The position numbers and the translations under genes are program-made. The notes under the pieces are model-generated. The model made no database searches, had not been told where the DNA came from, and saw only the letters and a list, made by a program, of their open reading frames with translations. Positions 25,501 through 37,850 of a stretch of 64,000 nt of DNA are shown piece by piece. Numbering within the stretch: position 1 is the stretch's first letter; each line of letters opens with the position of its first letter. This DNA comes from Rhinopithecus roxellana. Its lineage: Eukaryota > Chordata > Mammalia > Primates > Cercopithecidae. The stretch lies in the NCBI RefSeq assembly GCF_007565055.1, contig NC_044565.1:42173711-42237710 (forward strand). Reading direction: 5' to 3'.

Positions 25501-25960
25501 TTAATAAAAAAATGCATTTTTATGGTTTACAAGCAAAAAAAAAAAAGTCACAAGGTGTATACTAACAATATTCTCTTCCAATCTGTCCTTATTTTTCCCG
25601 TTTTTCCTTTCCATTATGTATGACTACCTTTATCAGTTTTGTATATTTCTTGTGTGTTTTTTTTCAGATGCCAGCAAATAAAATATATATTCTACTTTCC
25701 CAAACTTTTTTACACAAAGGGTCATGTACTTCATGCACTATTCTACTCCATGCCTTTTTTTTACTTAAGTATATAGTCTGGTAATTGTTTCATGTTGCTA
25801 CACCTTTCCAATAACTGCATAATGAGTCCTTTTGTTATTATATCCTAGTTTACCTGACCATTCCTCTACTGATGAACATTTCATTTGTTTCCAATATATT
25901 GCTCTTGCAAATATCACTGTAATTGATAGCATATATCATTCCAAACATGTAGGGGTGTAC
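25500..25960 (-). mobile_element. Old L1M 3'-end relic
   Basis: Reads like the minus strand of an L1M 3' region. A 'ttttttacttaagtatatag' block comes first, then 'caataactgcataatgagtc', 'ctgatgaacatttcatttgt' and 'ttgcaaatatcactgtaatt'. These match in order acttaacaatatatcttgga, atggctgcatagtattcc, ctattgatggacatttaggt and ttacaaacaatgctgcaat. Confidence 0.6.
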
Positions 25961-27735
25961 AATGAAAGAGTGGGCCAATGGCTTGCTTTTCTTCTTCTAT
26001 AAGCCCTAATAAGAGTTTTATCACTCTTAATAAAACTCCAGGCTGCAATTTATCTCTGTTTTCAAAATGTATCCCTTATATATATCTTGTGCTTCCACAT
26101 GTGCCCAATTTTCTCTCTCAAAATACCAACTACTTTCTAGGTATTGGTACTTGAACATTACATTGACATTTTACATTTGTCAATTATCAAATTCTGCTTT
26201 TCTTTGTTCATTATCAAACCTGGTGCTTCTGTTGTTGCTGGGCATGTGTGAGCTTTTTATCTACTATATAGATGTTATATGTGTATGCATTTTTAATATT
26301 TTCTTTTAATTCCTCTTCCTTAACTGCAAACTTGTTCTGCAAGAGCATGAAATCTGCATGGTAGGTCATTTCCTAGGCTTTTCACAACCTGTCTTTTTCT
26401 TTATCTCGAGGCTGAGCAAGACTGTAATGGAATAAAACGGGCTGATGCTTTGAAGGCAATACGAGCTAAAATGTGATGACTTCACATTTTGTAAATTAGA
26501 TGTCTCTCTGTTACCAGGAGTTTAAAAATGAATATCCATAAAAAACAAATTTCTCACTCATAGACGCTACTCAATTAAATGACCAATACTAAATTAAACT
26601 TTTTGCCTTTTCAGTTTATTTTGGCTCTTGTGTCATCTGTTAACTCAAAAATACATTTAATTAACTTTTGGTCATACATTTAATGGTGGGCACATCATTT
26701 CACTGCTATAAAATGCTATGAAATAAATAATTGGTATGGAATTAATGGGACAATTCAAGTGATAGAGCTACCAGGTACATTTAATTTTCATTGGGAATGT
26801 TAAACTTTCAAGAAAACTGTTAGTTCTGGCTACCATGTTGAGTTTTGTCTATTTTGCTCTATTTTACTTATTTAGTTCCAAATAACCAAGATCAACTTTT
26901 TACAAAAATCTATTAAATTTTAATGAAATTACCTTAGTTTATTAGTTAGACTGAGCCTTTGTCCAAAATCAGAGGCATATCTAAGCCTTCTTGAAGAAAG
27001 TCATGACCATAATGATTTTGCCTAATTTTATCTGCTTGCAACACTTCACCTGTATTTGTCATTTTGTAGAAGTCAGATCTCCTTCATCACTTGCTCTTTG
27101 CAGAGTTAATTTGAAAAGCATGAAATATCTAGAGGTAAAGCTACAACATACATATCCCATGCTGTGTACAAAGTAGATTATATCTCAAACTTTCTGATAC
27201 AGTGATCTCTGTAGAAAACATGAAAATAAAACAAATTGATTAAACAGCGATAACAAAAGGTTTAAACAATGTGCAAGAATACTCTAGTTACTTTGTAGCT
27301 ATCTAAGATAGCATCAGCCAACTAGATGTGAATTTTGAGAACACAGGGCAACTCTGGTAAAATAGACTTTTTCTGTTTTAATGTAGTGGATGTTGGTTTG
27401 TGATTCTGCAATGGATAGCTCTGTTTACGATAAAACTTCTGCCAGGAACAACTATGTCAGTAATATATTTAACAGCATCCTTTTTATTATTGGGTGTCAG
27501 AGAAACTAACTTGTCAGTAATAAGAGACTGAAAATCATGTGTTTCCAGCAATTTTAATAATACAGGGGCATATATAGGTTTGGAAAATCATCTGCCTATG
27601 GAGAAGTGGAATATTTAGCAATATTAAAATACTTACATTTGATCTCTTTGACTGTAAAAATAAATAAATCCTAAATTCTGCCATTTGATAAAATTAACTA
27701 AAGAGTCACATACCTGATACATATATACACACACA
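25961..27735. other. Unrecognised AT-rich sequence
   Basis: About 1.8 kb with no recognised gene or repeat. Open frames are all under 85 codons and unrelated to any family I know. Confidence 0.4.
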
Positions 27736-27739
27736 TAAG

Positions 27740-27741
<2 letters not shown>

Positions 27742-27778
<37 letters not shown>
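27742..27778. repeat. (TG)n microsatellite
   Basis: An uninterrupted TG tract of about 18 units, preceded by an imperfect ACAC stretch at 27725-27736. Likely length-polymorphic. Confidence 0.97.
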
Positions 27779-27779
<1 letters not shown>

Positions 27780-28659
27780 GGCTCACCGGTTTTCAGCTTC
27801 AAAACAGTTCAAGTTACAACTGATTTAGAAGTACTGATACCTCCTCTATGACAGTAGTACAAACAATCACAACGTTGTATGTTAGGTGCTTGATAAAAAT
27901 ACTACACTGAATCAATTCTTATATCGGTCAGTTACAATGAGGGAAAACAGTACCACCACAATTTTAAAATGACGGTGCTACAGCAAACCAGTACAATATG
28001 CCTGAGTTACTACTGAAAGAAATAGATTTAGAGTATTATGAAAATATATGCTTTCTTAAGTGCTGTGAATTATACTGAATAATTCTGAACACCTCTTTTA
28101 CTGAACTAATCAATCAAAGTAGAGCTTACTGCCTTCTCTATAGTCAGTATGTGGAAAAACGCATATGGAAATACAGATTCAGAATACATGCTACACCATT
28201 CTCAGAGATAACAACTGCTAGGCAGTGTTTAGTTTAATGGATTAAAAAAACCTCTATTTGGCGATTCAAGACCACTTCTAATTTGATAAGGGACCTAAAA
28301 ATGTGCTTTGGAAGACTTTAGAGAATGGACTGGGCATGGTGTGCTATTTAAATTGAATTTATAATCTGTTTAGACTGTGCAAAATTAAGCAAAATGTACA
28401 CATTTCACAGCACTTGATCTTTTGAACAACATACTATTTTGGGGATATCCTCCCTTTTTCTCTCCCTCTTAAAACCTGGAAGACATGAAGCAGAATATTT
28501 TTAACAGGAATTAGTTCTTTCTGGCTTACATTGAAAGAGCTGCAAGATAGTAAATATTTGTGTGGTAACTGAAAAGTACTTGCTAATTGTAGAAAATTTG
28601 AAAAATAACAGAAAAATGGAAATAGGAACAAATTGTATACAAATGTACTACCCAGGTAA

Positions 28660-28994
28660 ACAAATATAAACATACATACTCCAAAACACACATAAATAAA
28701 CACACACACGCACACACACACATACACACACACATACACATGCAACAGAATTTACAAATATAAGTTCAAATAACATACAATTTCCTTCCGGCTTAAATAA
28801 AACACACAGTTTCCCCCATAATATGATAAAACCCATCACTTTCTAATATTTGCATCTGGGGTGTCTGTTTGGTGGAAATACTATATAATGATGTAGTATG
28901 GTGTGTCTTTTAGCAACTTCATATTAGCAGTTTGAAATAACTATGGTGGGATCATTTCACTACAGCAATACAACAAACACTACAAATCAGAGTC
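28660..28994 (+). repeat. Left arm of a 335-bp inverted duplication
   Basis: Compared base by base with the reverse complement of 30874-31208, this arm has two mismatches in 335 positions (at 28784 and 28987) and no gaps. Homology ends abruptly at both edges. The arm includes an interrupted CA repeat (about 28688-28742) whose length and interruptions are identical in the other arm. The sequence itself belongs to no family I recognise. Confidence 0.95.
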
Positions 28995-29384
28995 TGAATT
29001 ATTGTTTTGCAGATTGTTAAGTCTTAATAGAGCAATGGAGAAAATATTAATAATGCAGGTTTACATTTAAAATATGTCATGTCTTTAGTGGTTATATTAT
29101 GAATAGTAGTAAACTTTGATCAGATAATTCTTCTACTCCACTATTTAAACAATCGATTATCCTATGTAAATAATTTGCTTTCTTATTGAGTGACATTCTG
29201 ACTTTTGTCCTTTTTTATTCTTGTCTTATTAACTTTAAATTTAAATATCAGTCAATAACAGCCGGTTGTTAAAATTTATTAGCCTACTATTGTCCATCTC
29301 CCACACTTGTACACTCACCATTACTGAATATTAATAATTCTAAAAATCATTTACTCTTTGACAAATTAAAAGTAAAATGACATT
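28995..29384. other. Left part of spacer between inverted arms
   Basis: 390 bases of unrecognised AT-rich sequence between the left arm and the young L1. It shows no homology to the right spacer (30710-30873). Confidence 0.5.
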
Positions 29385-29398
29385 GCTGAGTAATTTTT

Positions 29399-30695
29399 TT
29401 TTTATTATTATACTTTAAGTTCTAGGGCACATGTGCATAACGTGCAGGTTTGTTACATATGTATACTTGTGCCATGTTGGTGTGCTGCACCCATCAACTC
29501 GTCAGCACCCATCAATTCATCATTTATATCAGGTATAACTCCCAATGCAATCCCTCCCCCCTCCCCCCTCCCCATGATAGGCCCCGGTGTGTGATGTTCC
29601 CCTTCCTGAGTCCAAGTGATCTCATTGTTCAGTTCCCACCTATGAGTGAGAACATGCGGTGTTTGGTTTTCTGTTCTTGTGATAGTTTGCTAAGAATGAT
29701 GGTTTCCAGCTGCATCCATGTCCCTACAAAGGACGCAAACTCATCCTTTTTTATGGCTGCATAATATTCCATGGTGTATATGTGCCACATTTTCTTAATC
29801 CAGTCTCTCACAGATGGACATTTGGGTTGATTCCAAGTCTTTGCTATTGTGAATAGTGCCGCAATAAGCATACGTGTACATGTGTCTTTATAGCAGCATG
29901 ATTTATAATCCTTTGGGTATATACCCAGTAGTGGGATGGCTGGGTCATATGGTACATCTAGTTCTAGATCCTTGAGGAATCGCCATACTGTTTTCCATAA
30001 TGGTTGAACTAGTTTACAATCCCACCAACAGTGTAAAAGTGTTCCTATTTCTCCACATCCTCTCCAACACCTGTTGTTTCCTGACTTCTTAATGATTGCC
30101 ATTCTAACTGGTGTGAGATGGTATCTCATTGTGGTTTTGATTTGCATCTCTCTGATGGCCAGTGATGATGAGCATTTTTTCATGTGTCTGTTGGCTGTAT
30201 GAATGTCTTCTATTGAGAAATGTCTGTTCATATCCTTTGCCCACTTTTTGATGGGGTTGTTTGTTTTTTTCTTGTAAATTTGTTTGAGTACTTTGTAGAT
30301 TCTGGATATTAGCCCTTTGTCAGATGAGCAGATTGCAAAAATTTTCTCCCATTCTGTAGGTTGCCTGTTCACTCTGATGGTAGTTTCTTTTGCTGTGCAG
30401 AAGCTCCTTAGTTTAATCATATCCCATTTGTCAATTTTGGCTTTTGCTGCCGTTGCTTTTGGTGTTTTAGACATGAAGTCCTTGCCCATGCCTATGTCCT
30501 GAATGGTACTACCTAGGTTTTCTTCTAGGGTTTTTATGGTACTAGGTCTAACATTTAAGTCTCTAATCCATCTTGAATTAATTTTCGTATAAGGAGTAAG
30601 GAAAGGATCCAGTTTCAGCTTTCTACTTATGGCTAGCCAATTTTCCCAGCACCATTTATTAAATAGGGAGTCCTTTCCCCATTTCTTGTTTCTCA
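29399..30695 (-). mobile_element. Young 5'-truncated L1 (L1PA type)
   Basis: Begins with the A tail (T-run 29394-29403), then a complete 3' UTR including the G-rich run (cccccctcccccctcc near 29556) and the ORF2 C-terminal third. It is truncated after 'cccatttcttgtttctca'. The flanking duplication GCTGAGTAATTTTT is perfect (29385-29398 and 30696-30709). The ORF2 part reads open to its natural stop. Its 258-bp overlap with the other young L1 (37851-38108) differs at about six sites, so the two are close in age. Confidence 0.96.
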
Positions 30696-30747
30696 GCTGA
30701 GTAATTTTTATGTATTTATTGGATATCTCAATTTTTTGTATGCACAA
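29629..30747 (-). pseudogene. L1 ORF2 C-terminal fragment, open frame
   Basis: A 372-codon open frame on the minus strand. About the first 17 codons come from flanking DNA and the rest is the C-terminal part of L1 ORF2. A cysteine-rich segment is visible (CWRGCG followed by HCWWDC, pattern C-x3-C-x7-H-x4-C). The reverse transcriptase and endonuclease domains lie upstream of the truncation and are absent, so no enzymatic activity is expected. It is open because the insertion is young. Confidence 0.9.
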
Positions 30748-30873
30748 ATTATTTGTTTCTACTATTGTTTCACATTTCTACTCACTATAATGCTTACTGT
30801 ATTAATTTGTGATAATATATTAATTTTAAGAGCTCGTTTGATATTAAGAATGGTAACTCTTTTCTGAATATTT
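30710..30873. other. Right part of spacer between inverted arms
   Basis: 164 bases of unrecognised AT-rich sequence between the L1 and the right arm. Confidence 0.5.
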
Positions 30874-31208
30874 GACTCTGGTTTGTAGTGTTTGTTGTAT
30901 TGCTGTAGTGAAATGATCCCACCATAGTTATTTCAAACTGCTAATATGAAGTTGCTAAAAGACACACCATACTACATCATTATATAGTATTTCCACCAAA
31001 CAGACACCCCAGATGCAAATATTAGAAAGTGATGGGTTTTATCATATTATGGGGGAAACTGTGTGTTTTATTTAAGCCGGAAGAAAATTGTATGTTATTT
31101 GAACTTATATTTGTAAATTCTGTTGCATGTGTATGTGTGTGTGTATGTGTGTGTGTGCGTGTGTGTGTTTATTTATGTGTGTTTTGGAGTATGTATGTTT
31201 ATATTTGT
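30874..31208 (-). repeat. Right arm of the inverted duplication
   Basis: Reverse complement of 28660-28994 with two substitutions. It includes the GT-repeat mirror of the CA repeat (about 31121-31180). Sequence on the outer side (from 31209) does not match the outer side of the left arm. Apparent open frames in this arm mirror those in the other arm and consist largely of the dinucleotide repeat (Cys-Val runs). Confidence 0.95.
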
Positions 31209-31800
31209 GGTATTTAATATTTATGGTATTTTTGATACAAAGTTTCTGCCTTTTTGAATGTGTAGAATGCGTTTTCCTATTCTCCAGTAGTTACATATTC
31301 ATCTGTGTTTTCTCCTTACGTTATATGATATTCATTTTATGTTTAATTTTTCAGTATATTTAGGATTTACTTTAATATTTTTTCTTCAATTTTTTCCTGA
31401 TTCTAGGTATGGAATAAGCAATTACTCATTTATTATTCTGTGATCTTTCCTTTTTCATTAGCTAAATTCTTATTTTGATTAGAATTAATTTTAGAGCTAT
31501 TTATTAGACACCATTGATGCATCTGCTAATTTTGACACAAATGAAAACATTACCTCAAAATCTACTAGAGAAAGTCTGAACTCTCTTCTTTTCCAGCCTA
31601 TTCTTAGTGGTTTCTTTCTGTTTCTTTTTCTAGTTGTAATACTGAATATTTTTTATCAGTTTGAAAAATAAAGTATCCATTGAGACACCAAAGAACTATT
31701 TTCAAATGTATTAGATTGGCATCTTTGCAATATTTAGATTATTCAACTAGGGTAGTGATGAACAAATCTGTAAGGTTTTCTTTTTTCCTCCTACAATAAC
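31209..31800. other. AT-rich sequence, possible L1M relic
   Basis: Segments near 31290-31460 vaguely follow minus-strand L1M ORF2 text. The match is too weak to call firmly. No gene is seen. Confidence 0.3.
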
Positions 31801-32860
31801 CAGCATCACAATTATTTACTGAATGTGCACTGTGTGGCAGTCACTAAGCACAGCAATGAAAAAACACCATCTTCTCTTGGAGCTTTTGTTTTTCTGGGGG
31901 AGAAAGATTATAACTTTTTAAATAATTATATGACATGTTAGGTGCTATAAGAAAAAACACGGTAAGTGACCAACAAGTGATTATGGGGAAAGGGATTTTG
32001 TTTAAGTATTATTTCTGGATGCATACACACACATGCATGTGTAAATACACAGACATTTATACATACACAGACACAAACATAACAAACATTTTTTTTGTGG
32101 AGAAAACTGTATCTTGCTTTCCAATTCGTTATTGACATTGTGAAAGTAAATATTTATATGCATGTGTATCTTTTATCTGGCCATTTTCTCATCTAATGAT
32201 AAATTTTCATTTGTTTCTACTGATTTTTCTGTATTGTAAAGATGACATTTATAAATAATAAACACAATTGTGCTTTATCATTGATTACGCTTTTAATTCT
32301 GGTTTCTAATCATTTTGCATGGCTCATTCAGAAAGTGTTCAGAAATAATGATGGCAATGGTTGGGTTTTTTTTTTCTCAATAAACTTTTTGATGACCTTA
32401 TTGGGTATTTATTTTTAAGTATTATGTTTGCTGTCAGTTTTAGGTATAGTTGATTATTTATGGTAAAGACATACACATTCTGTTCTGCATAATACCACAG
32501 TTGCCTTCCTAAGAAATCTTATGATTTTATAGATTCGATTACTTAAACATTTATTTCAATTAAAAAGCAGTACTTACTGGTTAAACATTTTTCAGATTTA
32601 AATTAATGTTTTTTACACTGGAGGATTAATAATAATTACATAAATATGAATGCAGACTTATAATATATGAGCATCATGAAGAAAATCCTGACATTACTTA
32701 CATCTGACTTTTGTTCCTGTAAAATCAATTTAATTTCCTATCACTTCATGAATGTATTTCTTATACATTTCCATCATCTTTATTATTTTTCCTCCTCACT
32801 GTTTCAACAACAAAATGTATTGACACTAAAATTTAGCTATTGTGGGTACACTTCTTATCT
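31801..32860. other. Unrecognised sequence with ancient-repeat traces
   Basis: At 31805-31970 a 'ttactgaatgtgcactgtgt' stretch followed by 'atcttctcttggagcttttg' resembles the start of the ancient repeat also suspected at 10130-10720. A patchy ACAC-rich stretch lies at 32020-32080. The remainder is AT-rich and unrecognised. Confidence 0.35.
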
Positions 32861-32864
32861 TCCT

Positions 32865-33040
32865 ACCTCTCTGCCTTCCCCTATTTATCCTTTTCTTCCT
32901 CCTTCTTTCTTCTTCTCTTTCTTTTCTCTCCCTCCCTCCCTCCCTCCTTCTCTCTCTCCCTCCCTTCTTTCCTCCCTTCCGCCCTTCCTCCCTTCTTCCT
33001 TATTCTCTCCCCCTCCCTCTCTCCTTGCTTCCTTTCTTCC
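32865..33040. repeat. Polypyrimidine (CCTT/CCCT)n tract
   Basis: About 175 bases almost purely C and T on the plus strand, with runs of (CCCT)n near 32928-32950 and CCTTC-type units. Three overlapping plus-strand open frames across it encode only Pro/Leu/Ser/Phe low-complexity peptides and should not be read as genes. Confidence 0.93.
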
Positions 33041-33247
33041 AATATAGCATTGTTTTTCTCTGGGTGCTTGTTTAATTCCTGATCACATGACAGTAGAGCC
33101 TTGCAAGTTTGGGAAAATAATTATTTGTAAGATTTGTCTGATCTTAAAATCTTTCTTGGAGTTAGCACATAAAGTTTTCACATATTTTTCTATGCAATTG
33201 GCTTTTTTCCTACTTTTTAATTTCACATAAAATCTTCTAAATGAGAA

Positions 33248-33500
33248 GTAGTGCAGTGTGATGGTTAGGACAGAGACTCTAGAGCCAGATTTTTCTTCTA
33301 ATTGCAGTTCTGCCATTTACCATCTGTTTAACCTTGAAAAAAATTACTTAACAGCTCACTGCCTCAGTTTCCTTATGTAAAATCTTCCTTTCTTATAATG
33401 TTTTACCTGAGAATTAAATAGTTTAATTCAAATTCATTTAAAGGGTTGGAACACTGTATGAAACTAGGTAGGCACTCAAAATATGTTAGCTATTATTAAC
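33248..33500 (+). repeat. MIR SINE, nearly complete
   Basis: In order: 'cagtgtgatggttaggacag', 'agactctagagccagatttt', 'gttctgccatttaccatctg', 'cactgcctcagtttccttat', 'gagaattaaatagtttaatt', 'aggcactcaaaatatgttag'. This follows the MIR consensus from its tRNA-related 5' part to its 3' end. Best preserved MIR in the window. Confidence 0.9.
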
Positions 33501-33717
33501 TATTTCTCAAAATCCTCATAATTGCTGGAACTCATTCTTATGTGTTTTGATTTGCTATGTCTTATTCTCTTCGAAAATAGTAACTTCCTCATCTTGTTAG
33601 TACTGTGTAAATTTACAGTATAGAAATTAGATATTTATTAATTTTTGCAGTGTATTATTTCTGCCTTCCCTTGGCCTTCCGTAAGGTTATATTTTGAATT
33701 AGAAAGCATCATGAATT

Positions 33718-33961
33718 GTTCTCTCTTATAAGTGGGAGCTAAATGATGAGAACACATGGACACGAAGAGGGGAACAACAGATACGGGGGCCAATTTGAGG
33801 GTTAAGAGTGGGAGAAGATAGAGGATCAGAAAAAATAACTATTGGGTATTAGGCTTAGTACCTGGGTAATGAACTATTCTGTACAGCAAAACCCTGTGAC
33901 ATGAGTTTACCTATATGACAAACTGCATATATACCCCGAACCTAAAATAAATGTTAAAAAA
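33718..33961 (+). mobile_element. Short 5'-truncated L1 3' end
   Basis: Only the last 245 bases or so of a primate L1: 'cttataagtgggagctaaat', 'gatgagaacacatggacac', the 'taggcttagtacctgggtaa' block, 'aaactgcatatatacccc' and an A-run. The flanking duplication is AGAAAGCATCATGAATT (33701-33717) versus AGAAAGCATCATAAATT (33962-33978), with one mismatch. The 3' UTR resembles L1PB/older L1PA. Confidence 0.93.
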
Positions 33962-33978
33962 AGAAAGCATCATAAATT

Positions 33979-35390
33979 TTTAGTTTTAATATTTTTAATG
34001 CAATAGCCCTATCTTTGTTATTTTTGAAATTACATGCAATTTACTGACTTATTATGTATTGTTCTGATTTCTCTAGAGTTCTATTTATTGATATTAATAT
34101 TGCCATTTAAAATTTTTTGTTTGATTGGTATATTTTTACCCAATATTCTTTTTATACACCTCTAGTTACTGTGGCATCTTTTAGAAGTGGGTAGCATATG
34201 CATGGCCTTTTATTAATGTCAAACACAGATGTTTTGAGCTTTATCCATTTACATTTATTGTAATAATTGGTATGTTTGCTATATTTTTATAATTCTTAAT
34301 ATTTTTTAACGTTTTTTCTTTTTTTTTTTAGAGATAAGGGTCTTGTATATTGTATTATGAGAAATGTAACTTAGTTTTAATCTTATCCAATAATATTATT
34401 TCTGTTTTAACATGACTTTTGTTCAATTTACCATTAACTTTTAAATAACACAAGACTATATTTCTGTGTAGCAAAATTAAGAATGAGATTATTTCACCAT
34501 TTACTTTCAAACCATTTGATTACTATTTTGATTATATCCATTATATCTTTTAAAGAACATGTGGTTTTATTTTTAAGTCCAATCTAAGCATGACTGACTT
34601 TTCTCAGATAATTCAATCTGTTCACTTCACATTTATCGTCTATTTATTTTGTTTGCATTTTCTGACTTTTTAAATGTATTGTATTTTGAATTTTCTTTTT
34701 TCTTTCTATTTCATTTCTCCTAGTGTTTGTAAATAATAGTTTAAATTTATTTTCTAATAGTTTTCTCTAAATGTATAAATAAAACTTGAACTAAATGTTC
34801 AACTAAAAATTTATATCAACTTTCGTTTCCTCGCTTAAGAGAGTAACATAATCCAAACTTAACATCCTATAGTAAACAAAAAGCTAGACAAAATCTATGA
34901 AGTAACTGTTTTAGACATTGGTTTATAAGCAGAGTTGGACTATGATTTCAAAGAGAAGGCAAACAAATGAGGTTAGTCCTATCATTGCCTCAGCTTTCTG
35001 CCTGAAGTCAGTTTCCAAAATGGGCCACAAGGAAGGGGAATCTCAAATGGTACCCAGAGACTTCATTGAGTTGAGGAGACAGATTAGTATTCAGGAATAT
35101 GGAGGTGGCTACAATTTGAGAGGAAAAGTCCTAGAAAGAAGCTGACTATAAAAATAAAGAGATTCCAAAAGCTGCTTGGTATTCCTTTGAATCCTTGGCT
35201 GAATACTAATCTGTACATGCATACCATAAAAATCCATGAGGCCAGACAAAAATTAACTTGTGGAAGAAGAATATTACAAGAGAACTATAAGCAGAAATAT
35301 TGTAAAAACTCACACAGGGCTGAGAATTATTCAAATTTTCCTTTGCCAGAATGGAGATATCAGTGAATTAAACATAGTAATAGCAAAGGC
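33979..35390. other. AT-rich sequence with possible L1M relic
   Basis: 34200-34830 loosely follows minus-strand L1M text (catttacatttattgtaata; acttcacatttatcgtctat) but is heavily decayed. 34830-35390 is unrecognised; it includes a 75-codon open frame with no domain. Confidence 0.35.
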
Positions 35391-36184
35391 TGCTGTGGCA
35401 GGTTGAACACTGGCCTCCAAAAATGCCCATGTCTTAGTTTCTAGAATCTGTGAATATGTTACCTTACAAGGTAAACAGAAACTTTGTGGGTAAGATTAAG
35501 TTAAAGATTCTGAGATGGGGAGATCGCCTTGGATTAGACACATAGGCTCAATGCAATCACCATAGTTCCTTTTTTTTTTTTTTTCCAGAGGGTCCCTCTT
35601 GTCCCCCAGGCTGGAGTGCAGTGGTACGATTTTGGCTCACTAATATCTCCACCTTCCAGGTTCAAGCAATTTTCCTGCCTAAGCCTCCTAAGTAGCTGGG
35701 ATTACAGGCGCCTGCCACCACACTTGGCTAATTTTTGTATTTTTAGTGGAGACAGGGTTTCACCATGTTGGCCAGGCTGGTATCAAACTCCCGAGCTGAG
35801 GTGACTTGCCCACCCTGGCTTCCCATAGTGCTGGGATTACAGGCGTGAACCACCATGCCTAGTCCACAAGCCTTCTTTAAGTGAAAGAGGAGGCAATACA
35901 GTTCAATCAGAAAACAAACAAACAAAACAAATTGAAAGATTCAATGCTGCTGTCTTTGAAAATGGCCAGAAGCTAAGAAAGAAGATGGCCTCTAGAAGTC
36001 AGAAAAGGTAAGAGAACAGATTTTCCCCTGGAGTTTCCAAAAGGAACACAGACATGTTCACACTTTGATTTTAACCTATTAAAACCCATTTCAGAGTTTC
36101 AACCTGTGGAAGAAAATAAGTACTGTGTCTTCTAGGTCACCAAACTTTGGTAATTTATAATAGCAGCAATAGGTAACTAATATA
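35391..36184 (+). mobile_element. MLT1-type MaLR LTR split by an Alu
   Basis: The left part has 'aggttgaacactggcctcc', 'gaatctgtgaatatgttacc' and 'aagattaagttaaagattct'. The right part has 'gatggcctctagaagtcag', 'tttcccctggagtttccaaa', 'ctttgattttaacctatt' and 'gcagcaataggtaactaata'. This order is that of an MLT1-like LTR. Without the Alu it is about 500 bp. Terminal duplications are no longer visible. Confidence 0.7.
35570..35864 (-). mobile_element. AluS-type SINE inside MLT1 LTR
   Basis: A T-run, then a diverged ccagagggtccctcttgtcc start (the usual gagacggagtctcgc is altered), a full dimer, and ending catgcctagtc. CpG decay makes it an older Alu. Open frames across it on both strands are Alu read-through. 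Confidence 0.93.
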
Positions 36185-37833
36185 GCTACTCTATACTCAG
36201 CATTGCAACTCAGGACAGATAATGGAAAATTTTCAAAAATTGTGCAAGCTGATTGTTTAAATATAACCATCTTTAATAATTAAGTTATATAAACTACACT
36301 TAAATAGATTATATTGAAGCCAAAGGAAAGAAATACAAAAAGTGTTATTCTCTTTTAATTACCTTAACATATTTTTTCTGTTATTAATCCTCTTAACATT
36401 ATTTATAGCTGTTTTCTGTATATGATGAAAACACTATATAATGGTATATGCTACTGCACGTATTTTTGCAGCTCTGCCTTCAGGGATGTCGCTTAGAAGC
36501 TTAAAATCTGCCACGACAGAAGTATTTACTCTATGGAAAACTGAGGACATTAGGGCTGATATCTGATTCTTGGGTGATAGCTTTCAAATATATATAGGAA
36601 AACATTTTCAAATAATTTAGATTTTCAAAAAATTCAGATTTTCAAAAAATCTAGCATTATTTTTTGAGGTCACACTCACCATTATATTTTAAATTCACAA
36701 TTATATTACAAAACATGTCAATATTTCTCATAAACATATACCTAGAAATCTTTAAGAAATTATTAGCAAATCAAATCAAGCTAAATTTTAACCCAAAAAT
36801 GTGATTTTGAATTGCCATTCAAATATCAGTGAATGTAATTTATCATACTCATAGAATAAAATAGACAAAAAAATTATCTCAATAGATACAGAAATAGCAT
36901 TGGACAAAATTCAACTCTCATTTATTATAAGACCTTTTAGAAACTAGATATAGAAAGCCACTTCCTTAGCCTGAAAGAGCATCTATTGAAAAACAAAACA
37001 AAACTATGCTATCATACTTCACAGGGACATATGAGATGCTTTCTCCTTAAGATTAAGAACAAGCCAAGAAGGTCCACTCTTACCACTTCTATTCAACATT
37101 CAGTTGGAGGTCTTAGCTAGTGCAACAAGATAAGTAAAAAATAAAGAATATGAAATTGGAGCATAAGTATTGCTGTCTTTATTCATAGATAACTTAATGG
37201 TATACATAGAAAATCCTAAAGAAACTATAAAAAATCTGTTATTAGAACTAATAAGTGAGTTTAGTAAGATCTCAGGACATTAGACTAATATGCAAAACTC
37301 AATTTTAATTTTATATAATTACACCAAACAACTGGAAATTTAAATAACGTAATCATTTTAAATACTATCCAAAGGCTTGAAATGCATAGAGATAAATGTA
37401 AATAAGTTTTATTCAATGAAAACTACAGAATCCTACAGAGAGAAATCAAGAAAGACCTAATTAAATGAAAAGATATACCATATTCATAAATTGAAAGACA
37501 ATATATTTGTAACCCATGCAAATATGGTCAATCAATTACCAACAAATCTGCTCAACCAATTCAATAGGATACATAGTTTTTTCAACAAATTGGATACCCA
37601 TACTGAAGAAAAATAAACTTTGACTATTCCCTCATACCTCTACAAAACTTAAAATGTAATCTTAAACAAAATATAATGATGAAGGTTACAAAACACTTCT
37701 CAAAAAAAAGAAAATCTTTCAAAGTTGGAGTAGACAAAAATTTCTTAAAATAGAAAAATCGTGAATTATGAAAGAAAAAAAATATTTAGACCTCACTAAA
37801 CTAAAAAGGTTCTGCTTTACAAAAGAAGCCCTT

Positions 37834-37850
37834 AAGAAAATGAACATATT
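37834..37850. repeat. Left target-site duplication, 17 bp
   Basis: AAGAAAATGAACATATT, perfectly repeated at 40458-40474. The bases at the 5' edge (CTT/AAG on the plus strand) fit an L1 endonuclease nick on the opposite strand. Confidence 0.95.

Noticed and set aside
28434..28839. Cys-Val repeat proteins on the minus strand, mirrored at 31029-31363
   Set aside because: They are translations of the CA/GT microsatellite inside the inverted duplication, not proteins.
28660..31208. The inverted arms as terminal inverted repeats of a DNA transposon
   Set aside because: No target-site duplication, no transposase and no known terminal motif at the arm ends; the arms are interior, unremarkable sequence with a microsatellite.
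32667..33082. Three overlapping Pro/Leu/Ser-rich open frames
   Set aside because: All three are readings of the polypyrimidine tract; being open in three frames marks low complexity.
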